A stretch of DNA of 64,000 bases, taken from positions 496,001 through 560,000 of the forward strand of contig NZ_CANMSY010000002.1 of the NCBI RefSeq assembly GCF_947500705.1, written 5' to 3'. The stretch's first letter is position 1. The number at the start of each line of letters is the position of its first letter. A program made the translations under genes and the position numbers. This document shows, one piece after another, positions 49,737 to 61,576 of this stretch. The notes beneath the pieces are model-generated. The model ran no database searches, was not told where the DNA came from, and saw only the letters and a list, made by a program, of their open reading frames with translations. This DNA is from an uncultured Brachybacterium sp. (GTDB lineage Bacteria; Actinomycetota; Actinomycetes; Actinomycetales; Dermabacteraceae).

Positions 49737-52700
49737 ATGTCGGTCCCGCAGTCAGCACGTCCCCTTGCCACCCGTCTGCTCGCCGTCGGCAGCGCGCTGC
49801 TGATGGCGACGGCCACGATCCTCGGCACGGCGCCGCTGGTGTTCGCCGTCGGACCCGGCCAGCCGGTGCTCACCGGCTCTCTCCAGGACGAGCTGGGCTG
49901 CGAGGTGGACTGGGACCCGGCGTGCGAGGCGAGCGCGCTCGCCCCCACTGCTGTGGCCGGGCAGTGGGAGTCGACCTTCGACGTCCCCGCCGGGCAGTAC
50001 GAGGTCAAGGCAGCGATCGGCGGCAGCTGGGAGACGGCCTTCGGCCTGGACGGCGGCGAGGACAACATCCCGCTGGCCGTCGCGGCGCCCACCCGCGTGA
50101 CCTTCCGCTTCGATGAGGAGACCTCTCGGCTCTCGGTCGCGCTCGCCGACCAGGGCGGGGAGTACACCGAGGAGGATGCCGAGCTCGCCAGCGCTCCCTA
50201 CCGCCATCCCGGCGGCGGCGAGACCTTCTACTTCGTGCTCACCGACCGCTTCGAGAACGGCGATCCGAGCAACGACACCGGCGGCGTCGACGGCGAGCGC
50301 CTCGATCACGGCTTCGATCCCACGGACAAGGGCTTCTACCAGGGCGGTGACATCGCCGGTCTCCACTCGCAGCTGGACTACATCGAGGGCCTGGGGATGA
50401 GCGCGATCTGGCTGACCCCCTCCTTCACCAACAACCCCGTCCAGGGCGAGGGCGAGGACGCGAGCGCCGGCTATCACGGCTACTGGGTCACCGACTTCAC
50501 CACGATCGATCCGCACCTGGGCACGAACGAGGAGCTCAAGGCGCTGATCGAGGACGCCCACTCGCGCGGCATCAAGGTCTACTTCGACATCATCACCAAC
50601 CACACCGCGGACCTCATCGACTTCGAGGAGGGCGAGTACGGCTACCTCGACCAGGCCACCAGCCCGTACCTGGATGCGGCCGGGACCCCGGTGGACGTCA
50701 CCGCGCTCGCGCAGTCCGCGGACTTCCCGGCCCTGGATCCGGCGAGCTCGTTCCCCTACACCCCGGTGCGCTCGGCGGAGAACCAGGTGATGGTCCCCGA
50801 GGCGCTGAACGACGTGACGATGTACCACAACCGCGGCAACTCGACGTGGGAGGGAGAGTCCGTCACCTTCGGCGACTTCGACGGCCTGGACGACCTGATG
50901 ACCGAGGACCCGCGGGTGCTCGCGACGATGGAGGACATCTACACCACCTGGATGGACTTCGGCATCGACGGCTTCCGCATCGACACCGCCAAGCACGTCG
51001 ACTTCGCGTTCTGGCAGGCCTTCACCGCGACCCTCGTCGATCACCAGGGCGAGACCCCGGCCGGGGAGCAGTTCTTCACCTTCGGCGAGGTCTACGACGC
51101 CGACGCGAAGCTCCTCTCCCCCTACGTGCGCGAGACCGAGATGGACTCGGTGCTCGACTTCGCCTATCAGTCCTCCGCGACGAACTGGGCGAAGGGCTTC
51201 ACCGCGCAAGGCATGGCCGGTCTGTTCGCGGCCGATGACTTCTACACGACGGCGGATTCCTCCGCCGCGGATCTGCCCACCTTCGTGGGCAATCACGACA
51301 TGGGCCGCATCGGATATCTGCTGCGGGACTCCGACCGGCTCGGCGAGCGCACCGCCTTCGCGCATCAGACGATGCTGCTCACCCGCGGCCAGCCGGTGAT
51401 CTACTACGGCGACGAGCAGGGCTTCGTGGGCGACGGCAACGACAAGGACGCCCGCCAGTCGATGTTCGGAAGCCAGGTCCCCTCCTATCTCGACGACACC
51501 CTGATCGACGGCGCGCCCTACGGCGAGGGCGAGCACTTCTCGACCGAGGCGCAGCTGTACCCGCTGATCAGCGAGCTCGCCACGCTGCGGAACACCACCC
51601 CCGCGCTCGCCACCGGCGCGCAGATCGAGCTGCATGCCGAGGACGGCGCCGGGATCTACGCCTTCTCCCGCGTGGACCGCGAGGAGAAGCTCGAGCACCT
51701 GGTCGCTCTGAACAACGCCCCCGAGGCGCGCACGCTCACCCTCACCACCCTCACCCCCGGCGCGAGCTACACCTCGCTCTACGGCGACCACGCCCCGGAG
51801 ACCGCCGCGGCGGACGGCACGCTCGAGATCACCGTGCCCGCGCTCGGCGCCGTGGTGCTGGTGGCCGATGCACCCGTCGCCGCAGCTGCCGAGGCGCAGG
51901 AGATCGCGCTTGATCTCGTCGACGGTGCGAAGGTCGAGGGTCAGGCTCCGATCGGCGCCGACGTCACCGCCGATCGCTGGGCCGAGACCTCCTTCAGCTG
52001 GCGCCTCGCCGGGGAGGCCGCCTGGACCCCGCTCGGCACGGCGGAGGACGACACCCCACGCGTGTTCCACGACGTCAGCTCGCTGCCCGTCGGCACCCTG
52101 CTCGAGTACCGCGCGGTCTCCACCGACGCGGCCGGGAACCGGGTCGCGGACTCGACCACCGCGGTCGTCGGCGCGGACCTCTCCGCCGCCGGGTCCGAGG
52201 AGGGCCCGGGCGCGATCGACGAGCTGTCCGTGACGCTCCCCGGCTCGCACAACGCGGCGATGGGCTGCGCGGGTGACTGGCAGCCGGACTGCACCGCAGC
52301 CCAGCTCACCCTGGATGCCGAGTCCGGGAAGTACACCGGCACCTTCGACGTGCCGGCCGGCGACTTCGCCTTCAAGGTCGCGGTCGGGGGCAGCTGGGAC
52401 GAGAACTACGGCGCCGGCGGCGTGCCCGGCGGCGCGGACATCACCTACACCCACGAGGGCGGGCCGCTGACCTTCTGGTACGACCCGGTCACCCATGTCG
52501 CGCAGAACAGCGCCCAGGGTCCGTTCATCACCCTGCCCGGCTCGTTCAACGCCGCGCTCGGCTGCCCCGAGGACTGGATGCCCGGATGCATGCGCACCTG
52601 GATGCAGGATCCCGACGGCGACGGCGCGTACACCTTCACCACCGACGCGATCCCCGGCGGGTCCTACGAGGTGAAGGCCGCTCACGGAGGATCCTGGGAT

Positions 52701-55673
52701 GAGAGCTACGGCGTGGGCGGCGAGCCGGGCGGCGGCAACTACACCTTCTCCACCCAGGACGGAGAGATCGTGACCTTCACCTACGATCTGGCCACCCGTC
52801 AGCTGACCATCGAGGCCGCCGATCCGCTGACCGCCGTCTCCGGCAAGCAGCTGGGGCACTTCGTGGACGCCGGCACCATCGCCTGGCCCGCGAACCTGGT
52901 CACTGCGGAGTCCGGCACCCGCTGGGAGCTGTTCACGGCACCGACCGGCGGGCTCACCGTCGCAGCGGGCGAGGTCACCGGCGGCGAGAGCCTCGGGGAG
53001 CTGACCCTGCGGGACGGCGGCCTGGAGGAGGCCGAGCTCGCCGGTCGCGGGCACCTGAAGGACTTCCTCGCCCTCGACCTGCCGGCGCTGGACCGAGCGG
53101 TGCTCGAGGAGGCGCTGCGCGGTGAGCTGGCGCTGGCCCAGTACGGCCCGGACGGCATCGAAGCCCTCACCGGGCTGCAGATCCCCGGGGTGCTCGATGA
53201 CCTCTTCGCGGCAGGCGCCGCCGGGCAGGAGCTCGGCGTGAGCTGGAGCGATGGGGTGCCCACCCTGTCGCTGTGGGCGCCGACCGCCCAGAGCGTGACG
53301 CTGCAGCTGCACGGCCCGGCCGAGGCGGCCGGTGATCCGTCGGCCGCTCGTGCCACCGCCGCGACCGAGATCGCGATGGAGCGCGGAGCCGGCGGCGTGT
53401 GGACCTCGACCGGTGCGGCCGAATGGACCGATCAGGCCTACACCTTCGCCGTGGACGTGTTCGTGCCTGCCCTCGGCGAGGTGGTCACCAACACCGTCAC
53501 CGACCCGTACTCCGTGGGCCTGACCCTGAACTCGCAGCACTCGGTGGTGCTGGATCTGGAGGATCCGCGCTGGGCGCCGGAGGTCTGGACGGACACTCCG
53601 GCCCCGACGGTCGCGCAGTTCGCCGATCAGACCATCTACGAGCTGCAACTGCGGGACTTCTCCGCCGGGGACGAGGCCCTTCCCGAGGAGGTCCGGGGCA
53701 GCTACGCCGCCTTCGGGCATCCGGACTCGGCAGGCTCGGCGCGGCTCGGCGAGCTCGCCGAGGCGGGCGTGACCACGGTGCATCTGCTGCCCACCTTCGA
53801 CATCGCCACCATCGAGGAGGACCGCGCCGCACAGGTCCAGCCGGAGCTCCCGGCCGACGCCGGCCCTGCCTCCACCGCGCAGCAGGCAGCGGTGACCGCG
53901 GTCGCGGACCAGGACCCCTACAACTGGGGCTACGACCCGCTGCACTACATGAGCCCCGAGGGCTCCTATGCGACCGACGGTCACCAGATCGGTGGTGAGC
54001 GCACGCGGGAGTTCCGCTCCATGGTGGGCGAGCTGCACTCGATGGGCCTGCAGGTGGTGCTCGACCAGGTCTACAACCACACCGCCGCGCACGGCCAGGC
54101 CGACAAGTCTGTGCTGGACCGTATCGTTCCCGGCTACTACCAGCGGCTGAACCTCGACGGCGGGGTGGAGAACTCCACCTGCTGCTCGAACATCGCGACC
54201 GAGAACGACATGGCGCAGAAGCTCATGGTCGACTCGACCGTGCTGTGGGCCCGTGAGTACCACGTGGACGGCTTCCGCTTCGATCTGATGGGCCACCACT
54301 CGGTGGAGAACATGCTCGCGGTGCGCGAGGCGCTGGATGAGCTGACGCTCGAGGACGACGGGGTGGACGGGAAGTCCATCTACCTCTACGGCGAGGGCTG
54401 GAACTTCGGCGAGATCGCCGACAACGCTCGCTTCACACAGGCCACGCAGGGGCAGCTGGGCGGCACCTCGATCGGCACCTTCAACGATCGACTGCGGGAT
54501 GCCGTGCACGGAGGCAGCCCCTTCGACACCGACAAGCGCACCGTGCAGGGCTTCGGCAATGGTCTCGCCACGATGCCGAACGGGTTCGCGGAGGTTGGCG
54601 AGGAGGAGCAGCTGACCGACCTGCGTCACCGCACCGACCTGATCCGCCTCGGGATGGCCGGCAACCTCGCGGACTACGAGCTGCTGAGCTCGACCGGGGA
54701 GGTGGTGCGCGGTGACCAGCTGGACTACAACGGCGCTCCGGCCGGCTACGCGAGCCGTCCGGAGGAGACGGTCAACTACGTCGACGCGCATGACAACGAA
54801 GCGCTCTACGACATGAACGCGTGGAAGCTGCCGCAGGACACCCCCATGGATGTGCGGGTGCGGATGAACACGCTGTCGCTCGCGACGGTGACCCTGGGCC
54901 AGTCCCCCTCGTTCTGGGCCGGCGGCACGGACCTGATGCGCTCGAAGTCACTGGACCGCGACAGCTACAACTCCGGCGACCACTTCAACACGATCGACTG
55001 GACGAAGCAGGACAACGGCTTCGGCAACGGCCTGCCCCCAGAGGAGAAGAACGGCGAGGCCTGGGACCTCATGGTCCCGATGCTCGAGGATCCGCACAAG
55101 ACTCCGACCCCGGAGGACATCGGGCTCTCCAGCGAGGTCACCCTGGACCTGCTGCGCCTGCGCTCCTCCTCGGCACTGTTCACCCTCGGTGACGCGGAGC
55201 TGATCCGGCAGAAGGTCAGCTTCCCGAACGCGGGCGCCGACGCCACCGCCGGACTGCTGGTGATGCGGGTCGATGACACCGTGGGCGTGGACGCGGACCC
55301 GGCGCTCGACGGGCTGGTCACCGTGTTCAACGCCTCCGGCGAGCCGATCACCGAGGCGATCGAGGGCATGGCGGGGCTCGGCTACCAGCTGCACGAGGTG
55401 CAGGCCGGCGGCGCCGACGAGGTCGTCAAGGGCGCGACCTGGGATGCGGAGAGCGGCACGGTCACGATCCCTGCCCACACCGTCGCGGTGTTCGTGGCCC
55501 CGCAGGCCGGAGCACCCGAGGAGCCGGGCGAGGGCGGGGAGAAGCAGACCGGACCGCCGGAGCACGCCGGAGAGACCGGCAGGCCCGACCACGCCGGGCA
55601 GCCCGGCCCGCCGCCGCACTCGAACGGGAAGGGCAAGGGCGCAGGTGCGGGGCGCTCGGAGGGTGAGGGCTGA
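49737..55673 (+). CDS. Secreted bifunctional alpha-amylase/pullulanase (amylopullulanase)
   Basis: A 1978-residue exported enzyme for starch, glycogen or pullulan. A signal peptide (about 1-37) is followed by an X25-type starch-binding module (about 40-135), then a first GH13 amylase domain. Its triad is D416 (GFRIDTAK), E451 ([10 protein letters not shown]) and D521 (VGNHDMGR). Two more X25 modules (about 830-1025) lead into pullulanase N-terminal and CBM48-like domains. The second GH13 domain is of pullulanase type with YNWGYDP, D1516 ([10 protein letters not shown]), E1553 ([10 protein letters not shown]) and D1686 ([10 protein letters not shown]). A Gly/Pro/His-rich tail without LPXTG ends it. 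GGAG 9 nt upstream fixes the ATG. Both active sites look intact. Confidence 0.94.
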   Translation: MSVPQSARPLATRLLAVGSALLMATATILGTAPLVFAVGPGQPVLTGSLQDELGCEVDWDPACEASALAPTAVAGQWESTFDVPAGQYEVKAAIGGSWETAFGLDGGEDNIPLAVAAPTRVTFRFDEETSRLSVALADQGGEYTEEDAELASAPYRHPGGGETFYFVLTDRFENGDPSNDTGGVDGERLDHGFDPTDKGFYQGGDIAGLHSQLDYIEGLGMSAIWLTPSFTNNPVQGEGEDASAGYHGYWVTDFTTIDPHLGTNEELKALIEDAHSRGIKVYFDIITNHTADLIDFEEGEYGYLDQATSPYLDAAGTPVDVTALAQSADFPALDPASSFPYTPVRSAENQVMVPEALNDVTMYHNRGNSTWEGESVTFGDFDGLDDLMTEDPRVLATMEDIYTTWMDFGIDGFRIDTAKHVDFAFWQAFTATLVDHQGETPAGEQFFTFGEVYDADAKLLSPYVRETEMDSVLDFAYQSSATNWAKGFTAQGMAGLFAADDFYTTADSSAADLPTFVGNHDMGRIGYLLRDSDRLGERTAFAHQTMLLTRGQPVIYYGDEQGFVGDGNDKDARQSMFGSQVPSYLDDTLIDGAPYGEGEHFSTEAQLYPLISELATLRNTTPALATGAQIELHAEDGAGIYAFSRVDREEKLEHLVALNNAPEARTLTLTTLTPGASYTSLYGDHAPETAAADGTLEITVPALGAVVLVADAPVAAAAEAQEIALDLVDGAKVEGQAPIGADVTADRWAETSFSWRLAGEAAWTPLGTAEDDTPRVFHDVSSLPVGTLLEYRAVSTDAAGNRVADSTTAVVGADLSAAGSEEGPGAIDELSVTLPGSHNAAMGCAGDWQPDCTAAQLTLDAESGKYTGTFDVPAGDFAFKVAVGGSWDENYGAGGVPGGADITYTHEGGPLTFWYDPVTHVAQNSAQGPFITLPGSFNAALGCPEDWMPGCMRTWMQDPDGDGAYTFTTDAIPGGSYEVKAAHGGSWDESYGVGGEPGGGNYTFSTQDGEIVTFTYDLATRQLTIEAADPLTAVSGKQLGHFVDAGTIAWPANLVTAESGTRWELFTAPTGGLTVAAGEVTGGESLGELTLRDGGLEEAELAGRGHLKDFLALDLPALDRAVLEEALRGELALAQYGPDGIEALTGLQIPGVLDDLFAAGAAGQELGVSWSDGVPTLSLWAPTAQSVTLQLHGPAEAAGDPSAARATAATEIAMERGAGGVWTSTGAAEWTDQAYTFAVDVFVPALGEVVTNTVTDPYSVGLTLNSQHSVVLDLEDPRWAPEVWTDTPAPTVAQFADQTIYELQLRDFSAGDEALPEEVRGSYAAFGHPDSAGSARLGELAEAGVTTVHLLPTFDIATIEEDRAAQVQPELPADAGPASTAQQAAVTAVADQDPYNWGYDPLHYMSPEGSYATDGHQIGGERTREFRSMVGELHSMGLQVVLDQVYNHTAAHGQADKSVLDRIVPGYYQRLNLDGGVENSTCCSNIATENDMAQKLMVDSTVLWAREYHVDGFRFDLMGHHSVENMLAVREALDELTLEDDGVDGKSIYLYGEGWNFGEIADNARFTQATQGQLGGTSIGTFNDRLRDAVHGGSPFDTDKRTVQGFGNGLATMPNGFAEVGEEEQLTDLRHRTDLIRLGMAGNLADYELLSSTGEVVRGDQLDYNGAPAGYASRPEETVNYVDAHDNEALYDMNAWKLPQDTPMDVRVRMNTLSLATVTLGQSPSFWAGGTDLMRSKSLDRDSYNSGDHFNTIDWTKQDNGFGNGLPPEEKNGEAWDLMVPMLEDPHKTPTPEDIGLSSEVTLDLLRLRSSSALFTLGDAELIRQKVSFPNAGADATAGLLVMRVDDTVGVDADPALDGLVTVFNASGEPITEAIEGMAGLGYQLHEVQAGGADEVVKGATWDAESGTVTIPAHTVAVFVAPQAGAPEEPGEGGEKQTGPPEHAGETGRPDHAGQPGPPPHSNGKGKGAGAGRSEGEG

Positions 55674-56036
55674 GCGACCGGGCGTTCGATCGCTCGAGGA
55701 TCAGGCAGACCTCTTGCGTTGACCGTCGTCGGACGGGGAGCGCGGATCAGTTCAGAGCGTCGTGTCGACATCGGGTCGTGCTGTTCGACGTACCAGTGAA
55801 GGCGTCGGCGGCGAGCGGCTGAGTACGCGGGTGGTCGCGGCCATCGAGACCACCTGTCGGCGGAGCGGACCCGGATCGCCGTGGGCGATGGGGTCTTCTG
55901 GACGACGGCAGTGTGAAGAACGGTTATTACCCTCACCCGCAGCTGTCACCTCGACGCGCATCAGTCCCTTTTGCCCCGCACCCGACGGCGCGGTACGGTC
56001 AGCACAGCTATGACACGAGCGACGACGAGGTGAATC
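55674..56036. other. Intergenic region upstream of the GAF regulator
   Basis: About 360 bp between the amylopullulanase stop and the regulator. Apart from the promoter listed separately, I see no convincing gene, RNA or terminator. Short frames exist on both strands but have neither ribosome sites nor recognisable products. Confidence 0.5.
55971..55999 (+). promoter_or_regulatory. Promoter of the GAF regulator gene
   Basis: TTGCCC (55971-55976) and TACGGT (55994-55999) are 17 bp apart. The expected start near 56006 leaves a leader of about 78 nt that includes a possible short peptide frame. Confidence 0.5.
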
Positions 56037-56084
56037 GTGATCAACGCATGCCCTCTCGTTCCGGCCTCCCGGAATGAGTTCTGA
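56037..56084 (+). CDS. Possible 15-residue leader peptide
   Basis: GTG opens a 15-codon frame (MINACPLVPASRNEF) whose TGA overlaps the regulator's ATG (TGATG). A GAGG stretch lies just upstream. It could couple translation of the regulator. Evidence is only position and overlap. Confidence 0.2.
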   Translation: MINACPLVPASRNEF

Positions 56085-57385
56085 TGACCGCGATCCGCTG
56101 GTCGCCGACGGATTCTGCCTACCAGGCACGGCTCCTTCGCGCCCACGAGAACCTGCGCGCGAATGCCGAGACCCGCCCCGACCGGAATCCGGTGCGAGAG
56201 CCGGTGCTCGCCTCCTGGCGCCGCTCGCTCGCCTCCCTGCCCCCGGATGCCCTCCCCACCGGCACTGTCCTCGAGGGTGAGGAGCTCGCCGCCGCGCGGC
56301 AGGAGCATCTCTTCTCGTCGGTGCTGCCGCTGCTGCGCTCGCGACTGATCGAACCCGCCGTCGAAGCCGGGCTGATGGTCGCGCTCGGGGACGCGCACGG
56401 GCGGCTGCTGTGGGTCGAAGGACGGCCGCACCTGATCTCCCGCGCCGATGACATGGGCTTCGCCGCCGGCGCCGACTGGTCCGAGCGCGTCATGGGCACC
56501 TCCGCCCCCGCGCTCGCCCTCACCACAGCCTCCTCGATGCAGGTGGTCGGTGCCGAGCACTTCCACGAGGCCGTCCATCCCTGGAGCTGCAGCGCGGTCC
56601 CGGTGCTGCACCCCCACACCGGGAAGACCCTCGGGGTCCTCGATGTCACCGGCACCGCCGAGGCGGTCTCCCCGCTCGTCCTGCCGCTGCTCGAGGCGAC
56701 CGCCCGCGCGGTCCAGGAGGAGCTGCGCGCCCTGCTTCCCGTCGGCCCTGCCGCAGCGGCCCCGACCTCCCGCCGGCCGCGGATCCTGCCCCGCTCCCCC
56801 GCCGAGCTGCTGCTCACCGGGCGTCGCACCCCGCTGCTGCGCCAGGGTGCTCGGAGCTCCGAGCTCAGCGGTCGCCATGCCGAGCTGCTGACCCTGCTGC
56901 ATCTCTCGCCCGACGGCATCAGCGGCGGCGAGCTGGCTGAACAGCTCCACGGGAGCGTCGCGGCCGAGGGCACCGTGCGCGCCGAGGTGGTGCGGCTGCG
57001 CAAGACGCTCGCGGCCTTCCCCGATCTCCAGATCGTGTCGCGACCGTATCGCCTGCTCGGCCGGGTGGACAGCGACCTGCTGCGTGCCCGAGCCGCGCTC
57101 GAGCGCGGGGACCTCGAGGGCGTGCTCGCCCACTGCGTCGGGGAGCTGCTGCCGCTCTCCGAATCGCCCGCGATCCGTCGGCTGCGTCGCAGCACCGAGG
57201 CGCACCTGCGCGAACTGCTGCTCGAGCAGGGCACCTCCCCCCAGCTGTGGCAGTACGCGCAGCGACCTGGGACGGAGGACGACCTCGAGGTGCTGATGGC
57301 GATCCTCGCACTCGCCCCGTCGGACGCCCCCGAGCGCTCCGCCGCGATGGCCCGAGCTCAAGCCCTGCGAGGCGAGACGGACTGA
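56084..57385 (+). CDS. GAF-domain transcriptional regulator of the aldehyde dehydrogenase gene
   Basis: A 433-residue protein. N-terminal region [16 protein letters not shown] is the motif that begins AcoR-type regulators. A GAF sensor domain follows (about 75-215: [43 protein letters not shown]), and then a C-terminal winged-helix part. The AAA+ and FIS domains of sigma-54 AcoR proteins are missing. Such shortened forms are typical in actinobacteria and usually sit next to aldehyde or alcohol dehydrogenase genes, as here. It probably activates the dehydrogenase 106 bp downstream. Confidence 0.85.
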   Translation: MTAIRWSPTDSAYQARLLRAHENLRANAETRPDRNPVREPVLASWRRSLASLPPDALPTGTVLEGEELAAARQEHLFSSVLPLLRSRLIEPAVEAGLMVALGDAHGRLLWVEGRPHLISRADDMGFAAGADWSERVMGTSAPALALTTASSMQVVGAEHFHEAVHPWSCSAVPVLHPHTGKTLGVLDVTGTAEAVSPLVLPLLEATARAVQEELRALLPVGPAAAAPTSRRPRILPRSPAELLLTGRRTPLLRQGARSSELSGRHAELLTLLHLSPDGISGGELAEQLHGSVAAEGTVRAEVVRLRKTLAAFPDLQIVSRPYRLLGRVDSDLLRARAALERGDLEGVLAHCVGELLPLSESPAIRRLRRSTEAHLRELLLEQGTSPQLWQYAQRPGTEDDLEVLMAILALAPSDAPERSAAMARAQALRGETD

Positions 57386-57405
57386 GGCCGCCGGCTCCCC
57401 GCTGC

Positions 57406-57440
57406 ATGCAACGTCGATGCAACGTGACCTGGGTTACGGT
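57406..57440 (+). promoter_or_regulatory. Direct repeats and -10 box upstream of the aldehyde dehydrogenase
   Basis: ATGCAACGT occurs twice (57406-57414 and 57417-57425) at an 11-bp period, one helical turn. TACGGT (57435-57440) is the likely -10, and there is no -35 match. The repeats occupy the -35 region, the normal site for an activator such as the neighbouring GAF protein. Confidence 0.6.
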
Positions 57441-57491
57441 GCTGGGCATCCGACGCCGTCGTCGGCTCCGCACTGCAGCGAAGGGAACGCC

Positions 57492-59015
<1,524 letters not shown>

Positions 59016-59074
59016 GCCGGCCCCGGGCGGCTCCCGAGCGGTCCTGGCCATCGCTGAGCCACCACGCCACGACC

Positions 59075-59123
59075 GCCGACGGGCGGGTCGGCCGGTATCG
59101 CACCGGGCGGCCCGCCCGTCGGC
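59075..59123 (+). terminator. Terminator hairpin after the aldehyde dehydrogenase
   Basis: Arms GCCGACGGGCGGG and CCCGCCCGTCGGC are perfectly complementary over 13 bp. The loop of 23 nt can itself pair partly. TATCCT follows directly (59125-59130) and may be the -10 box of the next gene. Confidence 0.7.
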
Positions 59124-59191
59124 CTATCCTGGAGGTCAGAGCACTCCTGAACCCTGCGCGATGACGCGCCCACCGACGGGAGATGAGAACG

Positions 59192-60220
59192 ATGCCCCAC
59201 CTGCTCGATGTGCCCGGCATGAGCCGCTGGATCCAGCACGACGGCCCGGAGCCCCTCCTCACCGGCCTCGTGCAGTTCCTCGAGGAGGACCTGCACCGCT
59301 GGGACTCCTTCGAGAAGATCCCCCGCCTGGCCAGCCACACCCCCTTCGGCGTGATCGAGCTGATGCCGATCACCGACGGGGAGCTGTACTCGTTCAAGTA
59401 CGTCAACGGCCACCCGATGAACCCGGCCCGCGGTCTGCAGACCGTCACCGCCTTCGGGGTGCTGGCCGATGTGGACAACGGCTACCCGATCTTCTTCGCG
59501 GAGATGACGCTGCTGACCGCGCTGCGCACCGCCGCGCAGTCGGCCCTGGCCGCGCGCGAGATGGCGCGGGCCGGGGCGCAAGTCCATGCTCTGATCGGGG
59601 CGGGGTCCCAGGCCGAGTTCCAGGCCCTCGCCTTTCGTGCGGTGCTCGGGATCGATCAGCTGCGCGTGACCGATGTGGATGCCGCGGCGGTCGAGAAGGT
59701 GCGCCGCAATCTCGAGCCGCTGGGGTTCTCCGTCGCGCAGTGCGAGAGCGTCGAGGAGGCGGTCCATGGTGCCGACATCATCACCACCTGCACCGCCGAC
59801 AAGGCCCGCGCCGCGGTGCTGCACCGGGACCAGGTGCGGCCCGGCACGCATATCAACGCCATCGGCGGCGACTGCCCCGGCAAGACGGAGCTCGATCCCG
59901 CGCTGCTCGAGGACGCGCGGGTGGTGGTGGAGTACGAGCCGCAGACCCGCCTCGAGGGAGAGATCCAGCAGCTGCCGCCCGAGTTCGAGGTGACCGAGCT
60001 GTGGCGGGTGATCACCGGGGCGGCCGCCGGCCGCACCGACGATGAGGAGATCACCGTCTTCGACTCGGTCGGCTTCGCTCTCGCGGACTTCTCAGCGCTG
60101 CGCTATGCGCAGCAGGCCACGCACGGCACCGACCTGCTGGAGTGGATCGACGTGATCGCCGACCCGGATGACCCGAAGGATCTGTTCTCGCTGATCACCG
60201 CGCACCACCCCGCCGGCTGA
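59192..60220 (+). CDS. Ornithine cyclodeaminase family protein
   Basis: A 342-residue NAD-binding protein of the ornithine cyclodeaminase/mu-crystallin family. Family marks are the substrate-binding FKYVNGHPMNPARGLQTVTAFG, ALRTAAQSALAA and the Rossmann GAGSQAEFQALAF. True OCD converts ornithine to proline with release of ammonia; relatives reduce cyclic imino acids. HPMNP in the first domain fits the ornithine cyclodeaminase type found in Pseudomonas. ATG 59192 is preferred because the GGGAG site is too close to ATG 59183. Confidence 0.87.
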   Translation: MPHLLDVPGMSRWIQHDGPEPLLTGLVQFLEEDLHRWDSFEKIPRLASHTPFGVIELMPITDGELYSFKYVNGHPMNPARGLQTVTAFGVLADVDNGYPIFFAEMTLLTALRTAAQSALAAREMARAGAQVHALIGAGSQAEFQALAFRAVLGIDQLRVTDVDAAAVEKVRRNLEPLGFSVAQCESVEEAVHGADIITTCTADKARAAVLHRDQVRPGTHINAIGGDCPGKTELDPALLEDARVVVEYEPQTRLEGEIQQLPPEFEVTELWRVITGAAAGRTDDEEITVFDSVGFALADFSALRYAQQATHGTDLLEWIDVIADPDDPKDLFSLITAHHPAG

Positions 60221-60239
60221 GCGGGGCCGGCGGCCGGCC

Positions 60240-61538
60240 TCAGACCTCGTGGGAGGGAGCGACCTGCTCGGCGGGCTCGCGGACCTGCTCGGTGCCGGTG
60301 GCGCGGCCCAGCTGGTTCATCAGGTGGTAGATGACCAGTGCCGCGGCGGTGCCCAGGGCGATGCCCGTCAGGGTGATGCCGCCGAAGGTCCAGGTCACGT
60401 TCGCGATGCCGACCACGAGGGCGACTCCGGCGGTGAACTGGTTCTTCGGCCGGGAGAAGTCGACCTTGCCGTCCACCCACATGCGCACGCCGACGATGCC
60501 GATCAGGCCGTAGAGCACGAAGGTCACCCCACCGAGCACACCCGGCGGGATGGTGAAGATGGCGGCGCCGACCTTCGGGGAGAGCGAGAGCAGGATCGCG
60601 ACGACGCCGGCCACCCAGTAGGCGGCGGTGGAGTAGACGCGGGTGGCGCTCATGACGCCGATGTTCTCGCCGTAGGTGGTGGTCGGCGAGCCGCCGAAGC
60701 CGGCCGAGAGCGCGGTGGCCAGACCGTCGGACGTGAGGGTGCGGCCCACCATGTGGTCCAGGTTCCGGTTCGTCATCAGGCCCACGCTGGTCACGTGGCC
60801 CACGTTCTCTGCCAGCAGCACCACCACCACGGGCAGGAACATCGGCAGCAGACCGAGGTTGAACTCCGGGTGATGGAACTCGGGCAGTCCCAGCCAGGCG
60901 GCATCGGCGACCGGCGAGAAGTCGACCTCACCGCGCGCGACCGCCACGGCATAGCCGATCAGCACGCCCAGCAGCACCGAGACCCGGCCCAGCAGGCCCT
61001 TGAACAGGGCGGTGCACAGCACCACCGCGAACAGGGTGATGGTCGCGGTGACCGCCGACTGCTGGAAATTCAGGTACGCGGTCGGGGCGAGATTGAAGCC
61101 GATCAGGGCCACGATCGAGCCCATCACCACCGGGGGCATGAGCACCCCGATCCAGCGGGTGCCGACCTTCTGGACCAGCAGCCCCAGCAGCGCCAGCAGC
61201 ACGCCGGTGACCATCACCCCGCCGAGCGCCGCGCCCATCGAATCCGCCTCGGTGGACGCGGTGATCGGGGCGATGAACGCGAAGGAGGAGCCGAGATAGC
61301 TGGGCACCTTGTTCTGGGTGATGAGCAGGAACAGCAGGGTGCCGATGCCGGAGAACAGCAGCGTGGTCGAGGGCGGGAAGCCCGTCAGCAGCGGCACCAG
61401 GAAGGTCGCGCCGAACATGGCGACCACGTGCTGGGCGCCGATGCCGATGGTCAGCGGCCAGGCCAGCCGCTCCTCGGGCAGGACGATCGCGTCGGGGGCG
61501 ATGGTGCGGCCGTTTCCGTGCAGGCTCCAGCGGAACAT
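60240..61538 (-). CDS. Uracil/xanthine permease (UraA-type, NCS2 family)
   Basis: A 432-residue carrier with about 12-14 membrane segments. GIGAQHVVAMFGATFLVPLLTG at the N-terminus, AENVGHVTSVG and GFGGSPTTTYGENIGVMSATRV are the NCS2 uracil-permease signatures; the last one carries the substrate-contacting Glu. It probably imports uracil with protons. GGAG 5 nt before the ATG sets the start. It converges on the ornithine cyclodeaminase gene. The adjacent membrane-protein gene ends 38 bp upstream. Confidence 0.93.
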   Translation of the reverse strand: MFRWSLHGNGRTIAPDAIVLPEERLAWPLTIGIGAQHVVAMFGATFLVPLLTGFPPSTTLLFSGIGTLLFLLITQNKVPSYLGSSFAFIAPITASTEADSMGAALGGVMVTGVLLALLGLLVQKVGTRWIGVLMPPVVMGSIVALIGFNLAPTAYLNFQQSAVTATITLFAVVLCTALFKGLLGRVSVLLGVLIGYAVAVARGEVDFSPVADAAWLGLPEFHHPEFNLGLLPMFLPVVVVLLAENVGHVTSVGLMTNRNLDHMVGRTLTSDGLATALSAGFGGSPTTTYGENIGVMSATRVYSTAAYWVAGVVAILLSLSPKVGAAIFTIPPGVLGGVTFVLYGLIGIVGVRMWVDGKVDFSRPKNQFTAGVALVVGIANVTWTFGGITLTGIALGTAAALVIYHLMNQLGRATGTEQVREPAEQVAPSHEV

Positions 61539-61576
61539 GGTTCTCCAGGGGGTGGGGAGGGGGAGGGTGGGGCGGG

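Noticed and set aside
49752-54791. 1679-codon minus-strand open frame inside the amylopullulanase gene
   Set aside because: Composition (Val/Leu/Gly/Arg/His runs) is that of a mirror frame of a GC-rich gene. The plus-strand protein has full domains and active sites.
55750-55936. Possible transposase remnant on the minus strand (HWYVEQHDP-like stretch)
   Set aside because: Too short, with no catalytic motif, terminal repeats or target duplication. I cannot separate it from chance.
60221-60239. GC-rich 19-bp gap as a terminator between ornithine cyclodeaminase and the uracil permease
   Set aside because: The repeats there (GGCCGGC runs) do not form a clear stem with a loop outside the coding ends.
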